From Bacillota bacterium (GTDB taxonomy: Bacteria; Bacillota; Clostridia; Christensenellales; CAG-138), in contig JAEEYN010000005.1 in NCBI GenBank assembly GCA_016288175.1, forward strand, positions 1 to 25,118: a stretch of DNA of 25,118 bases, written 5' to 3'. How positions within the stretch are numbered: the first letter of the stretch is position 1; every line of letters begins with the position of its first letter. The position numbers and the translations under genes are program-made. Below the pieces are notes generated by a model. The model was not told the DNA's origin. It ran no database searches and saw nothing but the letters and a program-made list of their open reading frames with translations. Below, piece after piece: positions 1 to 7,835 of this stretch.

Positions 1-540
1 CAGCTCCTCCTCCGTCAGTTCGCGCAGCGGCTGCGTTTCTTCAATGATACGCTGAAAAAGGCTCAGCGACTGGGGGTAGGGGAGGAGCTCCTCGGTCTGC
101 CAGCCGTCGCCGCTTTTTACGAGCGCGAGCACGACCCTGTCGTCATCGCCCGCAGCTTTGGCTTCCGCCATAGCCTGGGTGCAGAAAAGATAGATGTGAT
201 CGTCGCTTGCCCAGATGCGCTTATTGACGATGGCAGTTTCGTTTTCGCCGGCATCCGCAAGCAGCGCTTCCGCGGCGGTAAAGGCGGCGGCATCGGTGAG
301 ATCGCATTCGGCGTTGACATAGCAGGTTCCGTGCGCTTCCACCGAAAGCAGGTGATAAGGAATGATATAACAAGTTTGCCCGTTCAGTTCCGCCTGCTCA
401 AGCCCTGCTTCCCCGAGCGGAACGGGCTGTTGAGGCTGTTCCTCCTCCGCCTTTTTGCAGGCGGCAAGGCCGTAAAGCGCGGACGCTGCCATCAGTGCCA
501 TGAGGCAGAACGCGATCAGTTTTTTCATTTGATTTTTCAT
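1..540 (-). CDS. Putative lipoprotein, partial (C-terminus beyond window edge)
   Basis: The frame is open from an ATG at 540 down to base 1 with no stop, giving at least 180 residues, so the gene runs off the left edge. The N-terminus is a lipoprotein signal: MKNQMKKL, a hydrophobic stretch, then a lipobox ending LAAC with the lipidated Cys at residue 28, followed by a charged KKAEEE linker. A GGGAG ribosome site sits 8 nt before the ATG; a second in-frame Met at residue 5 is possible. The rest is acidic with no domain I recognise. It starts 21 bp after the anti-sigma-like gene and is probably the third gene of the sigma operon. I infer an extracytoplasmic, membrane-tethered protein; its function is unknown. 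Confidence 0.85.
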   Translation of the reverse strand, partial: MKNQMKKLIAFCLMALMAASALYGLAACKKAEEEQPQQPVPLGEAGLEQAELNGQTCYIIPYHLLSVEAHGTCYVNAECDLTDAAAFTAAEALLADAGENETAIVNKRIWASDDHIYLFCTQAMAEAKAAGDDDRVVLALVKSGDGWQTEELLPYPQSLSLFQRIIEETQPLRELTEEEL

Positions 541-561
541 ACTGTTCACTCCCGATTCTAT

Positions 562-1371
562 TTATTGATCGAATAAACCGAGCATCGCGGCGGTGATCTC
601 CTCGGCGGAATCCGCGCTGCCGCTCTTGACGGTATAGACGTTGTGATCCACGGCGAAGGATACGACGCAGCCCTCCTCGCCGATCGCGAAGAGGCAGTCG
701 GCGCCGCGAACGGCCTTTCGGTATACTTCGGTGTATTCACCGATCAGCAGGGTCGAAACGCTGATGTCGTCGTCCGTGACCTCCCGGAGGCAAAGACTGC
801 CGCGAACGGAGACATCGTCCGCGCCGAGACGGAGAACGATATCCACGATCGCGCTCTTTTTATCGGCGACCTGCGCGTAGGCGGCGACGAATTGGAGGTT
901 TTCATCCTCCGGATAGAGCAGTTTTTCGCCGAAATACGCCCTAAGCTCCTCCGCCGATGAAAACTCGCGGTATTCGATCACCGTGGAAGGCTTTTTTCCG
1001 CCGGGAACGGCGGTGGGAGAATAGTCGATCTTCAGGTAATTCGCGTCCCAGTGCACGAGCGCCGACCACACGCGGAGCCCGGAAGCCTGGGCGACGGAAG
1101 CGCCGATGCAGAAAACGAGCAGCAGCGCCGCGGCGGCAACGGCAAACCGTTTAAACGGCGCGGCGTGCGCCTTGTATTTCAGCGTCTTTTCCGATACGGG
1201 AACGGACGAAAGCGCTTCGATCCTTTCACGGGCATAGAGCACGGTCTTTGCATATTCGTCGGCAAGGGCGTCGTCCCGCTCGGAGAGGGGTTTCGCGGTC
1301 TCCGCGTCGAGCAGCGCTTCCGCGCGGGAGGCAAGCTTTTGATACTTTCTTATTTCTTTGGAATTCTTCAT
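562..1371 (-). CDS. Single-pass membrane protein, probable anti-sigma factor
   Basis: This 269-aa protein has a charged, helical cytoplasmic N-terminus (about residues 1-70), one membrane helix at about 75-95 (FAVAAAALLLVFCIGASVA), and an extracellular domain of about 170 residues. The outer domain contains an SSAEELRAYFGEKLLYPE stretch reminiscent of DUF4367-type domains from clostridial anti-sigma proteins, a match made from memory. A GGAGG ribosome site lies just before the ATG. It starts 21 bp after the ECF sigma gene on the same strand. That adjacency plus a cytoplasmic tail, one helix and an outer sensor domain is the usual anti-sigma arrangement. No zinc-binding HxxxCxxC motif is visible, so it is not a classic ZAS-type anti-sigma. 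The role rests on topology and position. Confidence 0.85.
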   Translation of the reverse strand: MKNSKEIRKYQKLASRAEALLDAETAKPLSERDDALADEYAKTVLYARERIEALSSVPVSEKTLKYKAHAAPFKRFAVAAAALLLVFCIGASVAQASGLRVWSALVHWDANYLKIDYSPTAVPGGKKPSTVIEYREFSSAEELRAYFGEKLLYPEDENLQFVAAYAQVADKKSAIVDIVLRLGADDVSVRGSLCLREVTDDDISVSTLLIGEYTEVYRKAVRGADCLFAIGEEGCVVSFAVDHNVYTVKSGSADSAEEITAAMLGLFDQ

Positions 1372-1392
1372 CTTTTCCTCCTTTCGCGGAAG

Positions 1393-1971
1393 TCAGTCCC
1401 TGTTCGAAAACCGCTCATGCACCGCGGCTTTCAGCTTGTCCGAAACGCGGAACAGCCGCATCCGCACAGCGTCTTTGGAGATCCCGAGCCTCTTTGCGAT
1501 CTCGTCCGCCGAAAGAGCTTCGTCATAATACATTTCGAAAATCGTTCGCTCTTCATAGCGAAGATCGGCGAGCAGCTTCCCGCGCAGCTCGGCGGCATCC
1601 TCCTCTTCGGGCGGAGCGCCGGAGCGGCTTTCGGCGGAAAGCGGTCCGATGAGCTTTGCGGCGTCCGCGCCGGGGAAACCGTCCGAAAAGCCCGCGCTTT
1701 CGAGCATCCTGTCAAGCGAAACGAGCTTTCTTCGCCGCCGCCGTTTCTTCTTCGCGGCGTTGCGCGCATAATTTGACGCCGCTTTGTAAAGAAATCCGAC
1801 GGGGTCGGGATGCGCCGCAAGCTCCTCCGCACGGCTTTTCGCAAGGAGAAACACATCCCCAACGCAGTCCGCTGCGGCCTGTTTGTCCGAATCGAGCTTT
1901 ACCATGCAGTATCTGAAGAGCCGGTCGTAGTTCTCCGCGAACAGCAATTCCAGATAACCTTCGGGATCCAT
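1393..1971 (-). CDS. RNA polymerase sigma factor, ECF (sigma-70 family)
   Basis: The protein has the two-domain layout of an ECF sigma factor. Region 2 is at about residues 5-75 (LLFAENYDRLFRYCMVKL, then DCVGDVFLLA). An arginine/lysine-rich link follows, with an acidic stretch. Region 4 is at about 125-185, with the helix-turn-helix LSADEIAKRLGISKDAVRMR. It would direct core polymerase to a small regulon, normally including its own operon. I chose the ATG at 1971 because an AAAGG lies 10 nt upstream of it; two further in-frame Met codons extend to 1998 but lack a ribosome site. It is followed by the anti-sigma-like gene and a lipoprotein gene. The target promoter sequence cannot be stated, though an inverted TTGACCG repeat lies upstream. 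Confidence 0.92.
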   Translation of the reverse strand: MDPEGYLELLFAENYDRLFRYCMVKLDSDKQAAADCVGDVFLLAKSRAEELAAHPDPVGFLYKAASNYARNAAKKKRRRRRKLVSLDRMLESAGFSDGFPGADAAKLIGPLSAESRSGAPPEEEDAAELRGKLLADLRYEERTIFEMYYDEALSADEIAKRLGISKDAVRMRLFRVSDKLKAAVHERFSNRD

Positions 1972-2037
1972 AAAGGCGTTACCTTTCATCACGGTCATAT
2001 ACCAATGCTACCATGCTTTGCGGGTTATGGCAAGCCT

Positions 2038-2073
2038 TTGACCGTTTCACCTATATATGTCCGCACCGGTCAA
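2038..2073. promoter_or_regulatory. Inverted repeat TTGACCG-N22-CGGTCAA, possible operator
   Basis: A perfect 7-bp inverted repeat (2038-2044 and 2067-2073) lies in the intergenic region between the divergently read sigma operon and citrate lyase operon. It flanks an AT-rich TATATA core. On the minus strand a weak TTCAAT-N16-TATATA promoter for the sigma gene overlaps it. It could be a regulator site or an autoregulatory ECF element. No assignment can be proved from a single copy. Confidence 0.3.
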
Positions 2074-2174
2074 ATTGAACGCCCGATTTTAAAATATATT
2101 TTCGCGGTCTGTTTCAGCCGGGAACGGGCAGCCCGCAGCCTGCGTTTCTTTTATATCGCGGCGTGTTTTTCCTC

Positions 2175-2203
2175 TTGAAAAATTATAAAATATGGTTTAC
2201 AAT
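2175..2203 (+). promoter_or_regulatory. Sigma-A-type promoter of the citrate lyase operon
   Basis: TTGAAA (2175-2180), a 17-nt spacer, then TACAAT (2198-2203). Both boxes match the consensus at five of six positions. Transcription would start near 2210, giving a leader of about 100 nt before citD. The leader has a small TGCCG/CGGCA hairpin (2215-2232) but no riboswitch that I recognise. The remainder of the gene-free stretch 1999-2311 shows nothing else except the inverted repeat at 2038-2073. Confidence 0.75.
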
Positions 2204-2311
2204 TACAGGTGGCGTGCCGGAGGTCCTCGGCAGGTTCTGTTTGCGTCGCAGACAGCGCCCGCCGCTTTCCGGCGAAAAACAAATCAATCAACAGTTTTCG
2301 GAGGTCTATCT

Positions 2312-2614
2312 ATGAAAATCATCACGACCGGCGTCGCGGGAACGATGGAATCAAGCGACATCATCGTTCGCATCGAGCCGAAGGAGACCAATGGCATCGA
2401 GCTGGAGCTCGAGAGCGACGTCATGCAGCAGTTCGGAAAGCAGATCGAAAAGGTCATTCGCGAAACGCTGGATGAGCTCGGAGTTGAAGCTGCATACGTG
2501 AACGCCGTCGATAAGGGCGCTCTCGACTGCACCGTTGCGGCGCGCACGATGGCTGCAGCCTACCGCGCGGCAAACAGCACCGACTATGTCTTCAAAGAGG
2601 TGACAAAGAAATGA
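2312..2614 (+). CDS. citD: Citrate lyase acyl carrier protein (gamma subunit)
   Basis: A 100-aa protein of normal CitD length. It contains the signature AGTMESSDIIVRI near the N-terminus. Ser14 in that motif is the residue that carries the 2'-(5''-phosphoribosyl)-3'-dephospho-CoA arm in characterised CitD proteins. The arm swings acetyl and citryl groups between the alpha and beta subunits during cleavage of citrate to acetate and oxaloacetate. The start is fixed by a GGAGG 7 nt before ATG 2312; the frame stays open upstream to 2192 but that part has no family similarity. The stop overlaps the citE start (ATGA), so the two are probably translationally coupled. First gene of the operon. Confidence 0.97.
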   Translation: MKIITTGVAGTMESSDIIVRIEPKETNGIELELESDVMQQFGKQIEKVIRETLDELGVEAAYVNAVDKGALDCTVAARTMAAAYRAANSTDYVFKEVTKK

Positions 2615-3504
2615 GCGGCAGACTGAGAAGAAGTATGCTCTTCGTTCCGGGCAACAACCCCGGCATGATCCGTGATGCGCATATCTACGGTTCGGACTCC
2701 ATTATGTTCGACCTTGAGGACAGCGTTGCCATCGACCAGAAGGACGCGGCGCGCTTCCTTGTTTATAAGGCACTGACCACTCTTCATTACGGCAGCAAGG
2801 AGCTCGTCGTCCGCATCAACGACCTCACCACCGGTCTCGGCATCAAGGACCTCGAGGCGATCGTACGCGCAAGGCCGGACGTCATCCGCCTTCCGAAGAC
2901 CGAAACCGCGCAGGATGTTATCGACTGCGAAAGGGAGATCGAGCGCATAGAGCGCGAGGCGGGCATCCCCGTCGGCTCCACCGGTATGATGGCCGCGATC
3001 GAAAGCGCGATCGGCGTTCTCAACGCGAAGGAGATCGCGTTCTCCTCTAAGCGCCTCATCGGTATCGCCCTCGGCGCGGAGGACTACGTCACCGACCTCA
3101 AGACCACCCGTTCCCCGGAGGGCATCGAGCTGATGTTCGCCCGCGGAATGATCGTCAACGCCGCGAAGGCCGCAGGCATCATGGCGCTCGACACTGTCTA
3201 TTCCGACGTCAATAACGAAGAAGGCTTCATCGCGGAAGCAACTATGATCCGCAAGATGGGCTTCGACGGCAAATCCATCATCAACCCCCGCCAGGTCGCT
3301 CCGCTTCACGCGGTCTTCACCCCCTCCGAGAGGGACCTCAAGAAGGCAAGGGCGATCATGGATGCCATCGCGGAAGCGAACGCGAGGGGTTCCGGCGTTG
3401 CCAGCCTGAACGGCAAGATGATCGACAAGCCCGTCGTCGCAAGGGCGCAGTACCTGCTTGACCTTTACGAAAGGTCCAAATCCATGCCCGTTGAGGAGGT
3501 CTGA
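2611..3504 (+). CDS. citE: Citrate lyase beta subunit (citryl-ACP lyase)
   Basis: A 297-aa HpcH/HpaI aldolase-family protein. The CitE hallmarks are present: MLFVPGNNPGMI at the N-terminus, FDLEDSV at residues 33-39 (Mg-binding acidic residues), RINDLTTG, IESAIGVLNA and ALGAEDYVTDL in the barrel core, and INPRQVAPLH near the C-terminus. The subunit cleaves citryl-S-ACP to acetyl-S-ACP and oxaloacetate. The start overlaps the citD stop by 4 bp, and citF begins 2 bp after its stop, so the three structural subunits are tightly coupled. Related CitE-like proteins act on citramalyl- or malyl-CoA, but the complete cit set around it supports true citrate lyase. Confidence 0.97.
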   Translation: MSGRLRRSMLFVPGNNPGMIRDAHIYGSDSIMFDLEDSVAIDQKDAARFLVYKALTTLHYGSKELVVRINDLTTGLGIKDLEAIVRARPDVIRLPKTETAQDVIDCEREIERIEREAGIPVGSTGMMAAIESAIGVLNAKEIAFSSKRLIGIALGAEDYVTDLKTTRSPEGIELMFARGMIVNAAKAAGIMALDTVYSDVNNEEGFIAEATMIRKMGFDGKSIINPRQVAPLHAVFTPSERDLKKARAIMDAIAEANARGSGVASLNGKMIDKPVVARAQYLLDLYERSKSMPVEEV

Positions 3505-3506
3505 CA

Positions 3507-5042
3507 ATGGATATCACCAAGATCCCGCATATTAACGAAGTTTCTGCTTTCCACGGCGAATATAATCCGGCCGACTGCCCCGTCAAGAGCACGGAGCGCT
3601 TCGACGACCGCCAGAAGCACAGCAAGAAGGTCCTGCCCTCGCTCGAAGAAGCGATCAGGCGTTCCGGCCTCAAGGACGGCATGACCATTTCCTTCCACCA
3701 CCATTTCAGGAACGGCGACTTCGTCGTCAACATGGTCGTGGACCAGATCGCGAAGATGGGCATCAAGAATCTCACCCTCGCGGCATCCAGCCTCACCGAC
3801 TGCCATTGGCCCCTCATTGAGCACATCAAGAACGGCGTCATCACCCACATAGAAACGAGCGGCCTCCGCGGCAAGCTCGCCGAAGCCGTTTCCCGCGGCC
3901 TCATGGATTTCCCGATCATCTTCCGTTCCCACGGCGGACGCGCGGCGGCGATCGAATCCGGCGAACTGCATATCGACGTCGCATTCCTCGGCGCACCGAG
4001 CTGCGACCCCTACGGCAATGCGAACGGCTACAACAGGGACGATGAAAACGCAAGCTGCTGCGGCTCCCTCGGCTATGCGATGCTGGACGCGCAGATGGCG
4101 GACAAGTGCATCATCATCACCGACCACCTCGTCAACTTCCCGAACGCTCCGTTCTCCATTCCCGAATCGAACGTCGATTACGTCGTTGTTGTCGACAACA
4201 TCGGCGATCCGAAGGGCATCATGAGCGGCGCGACCCGTTATACCAAGAACCCGAAGGAGCTGCTGATCGCGAAGACGGCGGCCGAGGTCATCGAAGCAAG
4301 CGGTTATTTCGAGGATAACTTCACCATGCAGATGGGTTCCGGCGGCGCCAGCCTCGCGACGGCAAGGTTCCTGCGCGACAAGATGATCGCAAAGGATATC
4401 AAGTGCCGTTTCGCCCTCGGCGGCATCACCGGCCAGATCGTCCAGATGCATGAGGAAGGCCTCGTCAAGAAGATCCTCGACGTTCAGTCCTTCGACCTCA
4501 TCGCGGCGAACTCGCTCAAGAACAACCGCTTCCATCAGCAGATCAACGCTTCCTATTATGCCGGCTATCTCAACGGCGGCGCGGCTGTCAACCAGCTCGA
4601 CTTCGTCATCCTTTCCGCTCTTGAGATCGACGTCAACTTCAACGTCAACGTCATGACCGGTTCGGACGGCGTCATCCGCGGCGCTGTCGGCGGTCATCCC
4701 GATACCGCAGCCGGCGCGAGCCTGACCGTCGTCACGGCTCCGCTGCTCCGCGGCAGGATCCCGACCGTCTGCGAACGCGTCAACACGATCTGCACCCCCG
4801 GCAGCACGATCGACGTTCTCGTTACAGACCAGGGCGTTGCCGTCAACCCGAACCGCCCCGAGCTCAAGGAAAAGCTGATCGCAGCGGGTCTGCCCGTAAC
4901 GACAATCGAAAAGCTCAAGGAGCGCGCGGAGAGGATCGTCGGCAAGCCCGAACCCATCCAGTACACCGACCGCATCGTCGGCGTGCTGATGTACAGAAAC
5001 AATACGGTCATCGACGTTATCCGCCAGATCAAAGAGGACTGA
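3507..5042 (+). CDS. citF: Citrate lyase alpha subunit (citrate:acetyl-ACP transferase)
   Basis: A 511-aa protein of the usual CitF length, in the CoA-transferase superfamily. Recognisable stretches include SFHHHFRNGDFVVNMV (about residues 68-83), LGAPSCDPYGNANG, MQMGSGGASLATARFL, and LDFVILSALEIDVNFNVNV with the following MTGSDGVIRGAVGGHPDTA. The subunit swaps the acetyl group on CitD for citrate, forming citryl-ACP for CitE. An AGGAGG lies at the end of citE, 7-8 nt before the ATG. The gap to citC is 24 bp. Completeness and motif conservation suggest an active enzyme. Citramalate lyase is a related alternative with the same subunit plan. Confidence 0.97.
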   Translation: MDITKIPHINEVSAFHGEYNPADCPVKSTERFDDRQKHSKKVLPSLEEAIRRSGLKDGMTISFHHHFRNGDFVVNMVVDQIAKMGIKNLTLAASSLTDCHWPLIEHIKNGVITHIETSGLRGKLAEAVSRGLMDFPIIFRSHGGRAAAIESGELHIDVAFLGAPSCDPYGNANGYNRDDENASCCGSLGYAMLDAQMADKCIIITDHLVNFPNAPFSIPESNVDYVVVVDNIGDPKGIMSGATRYTKNPKELLIAKTAAEVIEASGYFEDNFTMQMGSGGASLATARFLRDKMIAKDIKCRFALGGITGQIVQMHEEGLVKKILDVQSFDLIAANSLKNNRFHQQINASYYAGYLNGGAAVNQLDFVILSALEIDVNFNVNVMTGSDGVIRGAVGGHPDTAAGASLTVVTAPLLRGRIPTVCERVNTICTPGSTIDVLVTDQGVAVNPNRPELKEKLIAAGLPVTTIEKLKERAERIVGKPEPIQYTDRIVGVLMYRNNTVIDVIRQIKED

Positions 5043-5066
5043 TGGGATAAGAAAGGTTAAACCGAA

Positions 5067-6134
5067 TTGAGCTTTATCGTTTCGGAAGCTGCGGGCCTTC
5101 ATGGCCCGCAGCTCGAAAAGACAGCGGAGTTCCTTTTGAAAATGGGACTCCGGTACGAGGGCGGTGCTGAATACACCGTTTTTCTTGTAGATGAAGAAGG
5201 GGAGATCCTCGGCACGGGCTCCCTTTGCGGCAGCGTGCTCAAATACATCGCCGTGGACGACGCGCTCCAGGGCGAAGGCGGCGCGGCTGCGATCGTCAGC
5301 CGTCTCGTGCAGCACGCCTATCTTCTCGGAAGAAGAAAGCTCTTTCTCTTCACAAAGCCGCAGAACGAATATCTTTTCCGGAGCCTCGGTTTCTTCCCGA
5401 TCGCTTCGACAAACAGCTCCTGCTATATGGAAAACAGCAGGCGCGGGCTCAGAAACTTTCTGGATTCCCTCGAAAAGGGGGAGGGCGTGCAGGGCGCGAT
5501 CGTTGCGAACTGCAACCCGTTCACCCTCGGCCATCAGTTTTTGATGGAGACAGCGGCGGCGCAGGTGGATACGCTGCATGTCTTCGTCGTCAGCGAGGAC
5601 GCTTCCGAATTCCCGTTCGAAGCGCGCTTCGGGCTTGTCAAAAAGGGCACGGAGCATATCAAAAACCTGATCCTGCACGAGAGCGGGGATTACATAATCT
5701 CCCATTCCACCTTCCCAACCTATTTCATCAAGAACGAAGCGGAAGCGGAAGCCGTCAACGCGGAGCTCGACCTCGTTCTTTTCGGCGAGCGGATCGCACC
5801 CGCCCTCGGCATCACGAAGCGCTTCGTCGGAACGGAGCCCTTCTGCGCCGTAACAAACGTTTATAACGAAAAGATGAAGGAGATCCTGCCGAGATACGGC
5901 GTGGAGGTCATCGAGATCGAGCGGAAGGACGGCATAAGCGCGAGCACGGTTCGCGAAGCGATGGCGGCGGGGGATCTTGAAACGGTCCGCCGGCTTGTTC
6001 CGGACGCGACTTACGACTATATTCTGAAAACTATCGGCGGCGAAGACCGCCTTGCGGATACAGTGCTTCGGGAGGACCCGGAGCAGGCGGTGGAGACAGG
6101 ACCCGCCGAACAAACGAAAGGAGCTCGGGTATGA
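5067..6134 (+). CDS. citC: [Citrate (pro-3S)-lyase] ligase (acetate:ACP ligase)
   Basis: A 355-aa protein, the normal CitC length. Residues 1-130 form a GNAT-like domain (GTGSLCGSVLKYIAVDD, LQGEGGAAAIV). From about 145 there is a cytidylyltransferase-like domain, with the HIGH-type motif NPFTLGHQ near 148 and ISASTVR near 290. LALGITKRFVGTEPF-type sequence between them closely follows E. coli CitC as I recall it. It activates citrate lyase by acetylating the CitD cofactor thiol using ATP and acetate. The start is a TTG at 5067 with AAAGG 10 nt upstream; no ATG is in frame nearby. Its stop overlaps the next gene's ATG (ATGA). In many cit operons citC comes first; here it follows citF. Confidence 0.95.
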   Translation: MSFIVSEAAGLHGPQLEKTAEFLLKMGLRYEGGAEYTVFLVDEEGEILGTGSLCGSVLKYIAVDDALQGEGGAAAIVSRLVQHAYLLGRRKLFLFTKPQNEYLFRSLGFFPIASTNSSCYMENSRRGLRNFLDSLEKGEGVQGAIVANCNPFTLGHQFLMETAAAQVDTLHVFVVSEDASEFPFEARFGLVKKGTEHIKNLILHESGDYIISHSTFPTYFIKNEAEAEAVNAELDLVLFGERIAPALGITKRFVGTEPFCAVTNVYNEKMKEILPRYGVEVIEIERKDGISASTVREAMAAGDLETVRRLVPDATYDYILKTIGGEDRLADTVLREDPEQAVETGPAEQTKGARV

Positions 6135-7825
6135 GCGCAAAAAGAAAAATGGTCATCGCCGGGATCATCGCGGCTGCGGCGATCTTTGTGATGGCTCTGT
6201 ATGTTTTCGTGATCTCGCCGAAGCTGATCGAGCCGGCGGATACCTATTCAAAAGCCGTAAAACAGTATAACGACGGGGACTATGTGCGCTCTGCGCTGAT
6301 GCTCGAATCGCTCGGCAAGTATTCCGACGCGCAGCAGCTCGCGAAGCGCGCCTGGAAGTGCGCGGGCGACGCCGCATACGATGCCGGCCGTTATAACGAA
6401 GCCTCCGCCTGCTATGTTCGCGGAAAATCGGAAGAGGATATCGCGAAGGTCGACGACTGCTTCATCCGCCTTGCGCGGGAGGAGTTCAAGGCGCTCGACC
6501 CGATCAAGGGCGAGATCTATCTCGGCTGCGTCAGTGAAGCGGCGGACCGAAATGTGCTGGACAGCTGCCGTATCGAAGGCGCGAGAACGATCATTGCGGG
6601 AACGGAGGACGAGGATACCCTCCTCGCGGCGGTGAAGCTCGTTGAACCCTGCTCCGAAGAAAAATACCCCGAACTCTCCGAAATGTTCGCCGCGAGCGGT
6701 GAAGCTTTCCTCGAAAAACCGAGCATCGACGCCGCGGAAGCCGTATTTTCCGGCGCAATCGATTTCTGCGCGGAGGATGCTTTCCCGGCCCTCATGGCGA
6801 GGATCCGCGATGCGTATTCCGCGGCGGCACAGCGCGCTGCGGAAGCGGGGGACAGCGATATGGCGGAACGCTTGGCGAAGTTCGCGGAGGCCTACGGCCG
6901 CGATGCCGGAACGGCGGAGCCGACAGGGGATGACCCGATCGAAACGGCTGCCGGCCTTATCGAAAACGGCGATTATGTCGGCGCATATGCGATACTGAGC
7001 GCCCTGCCCGCAGGCGATGCGGCAGCGGAGCCACTGCTCGAAGAAGCGCTGTTCTTTTTCCGCCGCATGCCCTGCGCCGGAGCGAACAACGCATACATTA
7101 TTGTCAAAATGGACGGGACCGTGGAATTCGCCGGCCCCGGCTGGACCGATACCCCCGCATGGAGCGGCGTACGCACGGCATGCATGGGCTATGAAGCATT
7201 CGCCTTGGCGCTCAGGAACGACGGAACGGTCGTCGGCGCCGGAGTTGCGGATAATGACCGCCTGAACGTTTCGGGCTGGACCGGGATCACCAAGCTCGCC
7301 GCCGGCGCGAGGCATTCCCTCGGCCTGCGCACTGACGGAACGGTCGTTTCCGCGGGCTGGAATCCCTACGGTCAGACTGCGGTTTCCGCATGGAGAAATA
7401 TCATCGATATCGCCGCCGGAAAATACACAAGCTACGGAGTCGTGCGCGGCGGAACGGTCGTCGCTGCCGGCCAGAACGACTACGGCCAGTGCGAAGTCGG
7501 CAGCTGGACCGACATCGTTGCGGTCAGCGCCGGACGCGCCCACGCAGTCGGCCTGAGAAGCGACGGGACAGTCGTTGCCTGCGGCGACAACGCCCAGGGT
7601 CAATGCAATGTCGGAAGCTGGAGCGGGATCGTGATGATCTCCGCGAGCGCGAACCACACCGTCGGCCTTAAGGCGGACGGCACACTCGTTGCCTGCGGCG
7701 ACAACAACAACGGCCAGGACGAGGTCTCGGGGATCACGAACGCCGTTGCGGTGAGCTGCGGCAACGGCTATACGCTCGTTGTGCTTGCGGACGGCAGAGT
7801 TGTCGTTCTCGGCGATGTCGGCTGA
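6131..7825 (+). CDS. Membrane-anchored protein with TPR-like helices and RCC1-type repeats
   Basis: A 564-aa protein that is not a known citrate lyase component. Residues 1-6 are basic, followed by one membrane helix (about 9-31) with the bulk probably outside the cell. Residues 38-110 resemble TPR/Sel1-like helical pairs (YNDGDYVRSALMLESLGKYS; AAYDAGRYNEASACY). A mostly helical segment runs to about 310. From about 325 to the end there are about six repeats of some 40 residues built on DGTVVACGDNxxGQ and IVAVSAGxxHxVGL, the RCC1/beta-propeller pattern. AAAGGAG lies 7 nt before the ATG. The gene overlaps citC by 4 bp and the citXG ribosome site covers its stop, so it is expressed with the cit genes. 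Function unknown; a sensor or surface-binding role is speculative. Confidence 0.9.
   Translation: MSAKRKMVIAGIIAAAAIFVMALYVFVISPKLIEPADTYSKAVKQYNDGDYVRSALMLESLGKYSDAQQLAKRAWKCAGDAAYDAGRYNEASACYVRGKSEEDIAKVDDCFIRLAREEFKALDPIKGEIYLGCVSEAADRNVLDSCRIEGARTIIAGTEDEDTLLAAVKLVEPCSEEKYPELSEMFAASGEAFLEKPSIDAAEAVFSGAIDFCAEDAFPALMARIRDAYSAAAQRAAEAGDSDMAERLAKFAEAYGRDAGTAEPTGDDPIETAAGLIENGDYVGAYAILSALPAGDAAAEPLLEEALFFFRRMPCAGANNAYIIVKMDGTVEFAGPGWTDTPAWSGVRTACMGYEAFALALRNDGTVVGAGVADNDRLNVSGWTGITKLAAGARHSLGLRTDGTVVSAGWNPYGQTAVSAWRNIIDIAAGKYTSYGVVRGGTVVAAGQNDYGQCEVGSWTDIVAVSAGRAHAVGLRSDGTVVACGDNAQGQCNVGSWSGIVMISASANHTVGLKADGTLVACGDNNNGQDEVSGITNAVAVSCGNGYTLVVLADGRVVVLGDVG
7103..7822 (+). repeat. Tandem RCC1-like repeat region
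   Basis: The coding DNA repeats roughly every 120-126 bp, matching about six protein repeats of some 40 residues (GTVV-A-G-N-GQ-V-W-IV-VSAG-HTVGL). The last three units, from about 7440, are the most alike, for example GTVVACGDN at about 7567 and GTLVACGDN at about 7679. Seven blades would close a propeller in classic RCC1; the unit count here needs structural modelling. Confidence 0.7.
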
Positions 7826-7835
7826 GGACCCGGGA

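Noticed and set aside
3465..6140. 891-codon open frame on the minus strand
   Set aside because: It lies antisense to citE-citF-citC, whose products match known families over full length. The antisense translation is low-complexity and has no ribosome site; it reflects GC-rich third positions.
7779..7835. Longer N-terminus for citXG
   Set aside because: It would overlap the RCC1 gene; the ribosome site favours ATG 7836 and the extra residues have no CitX similarity.
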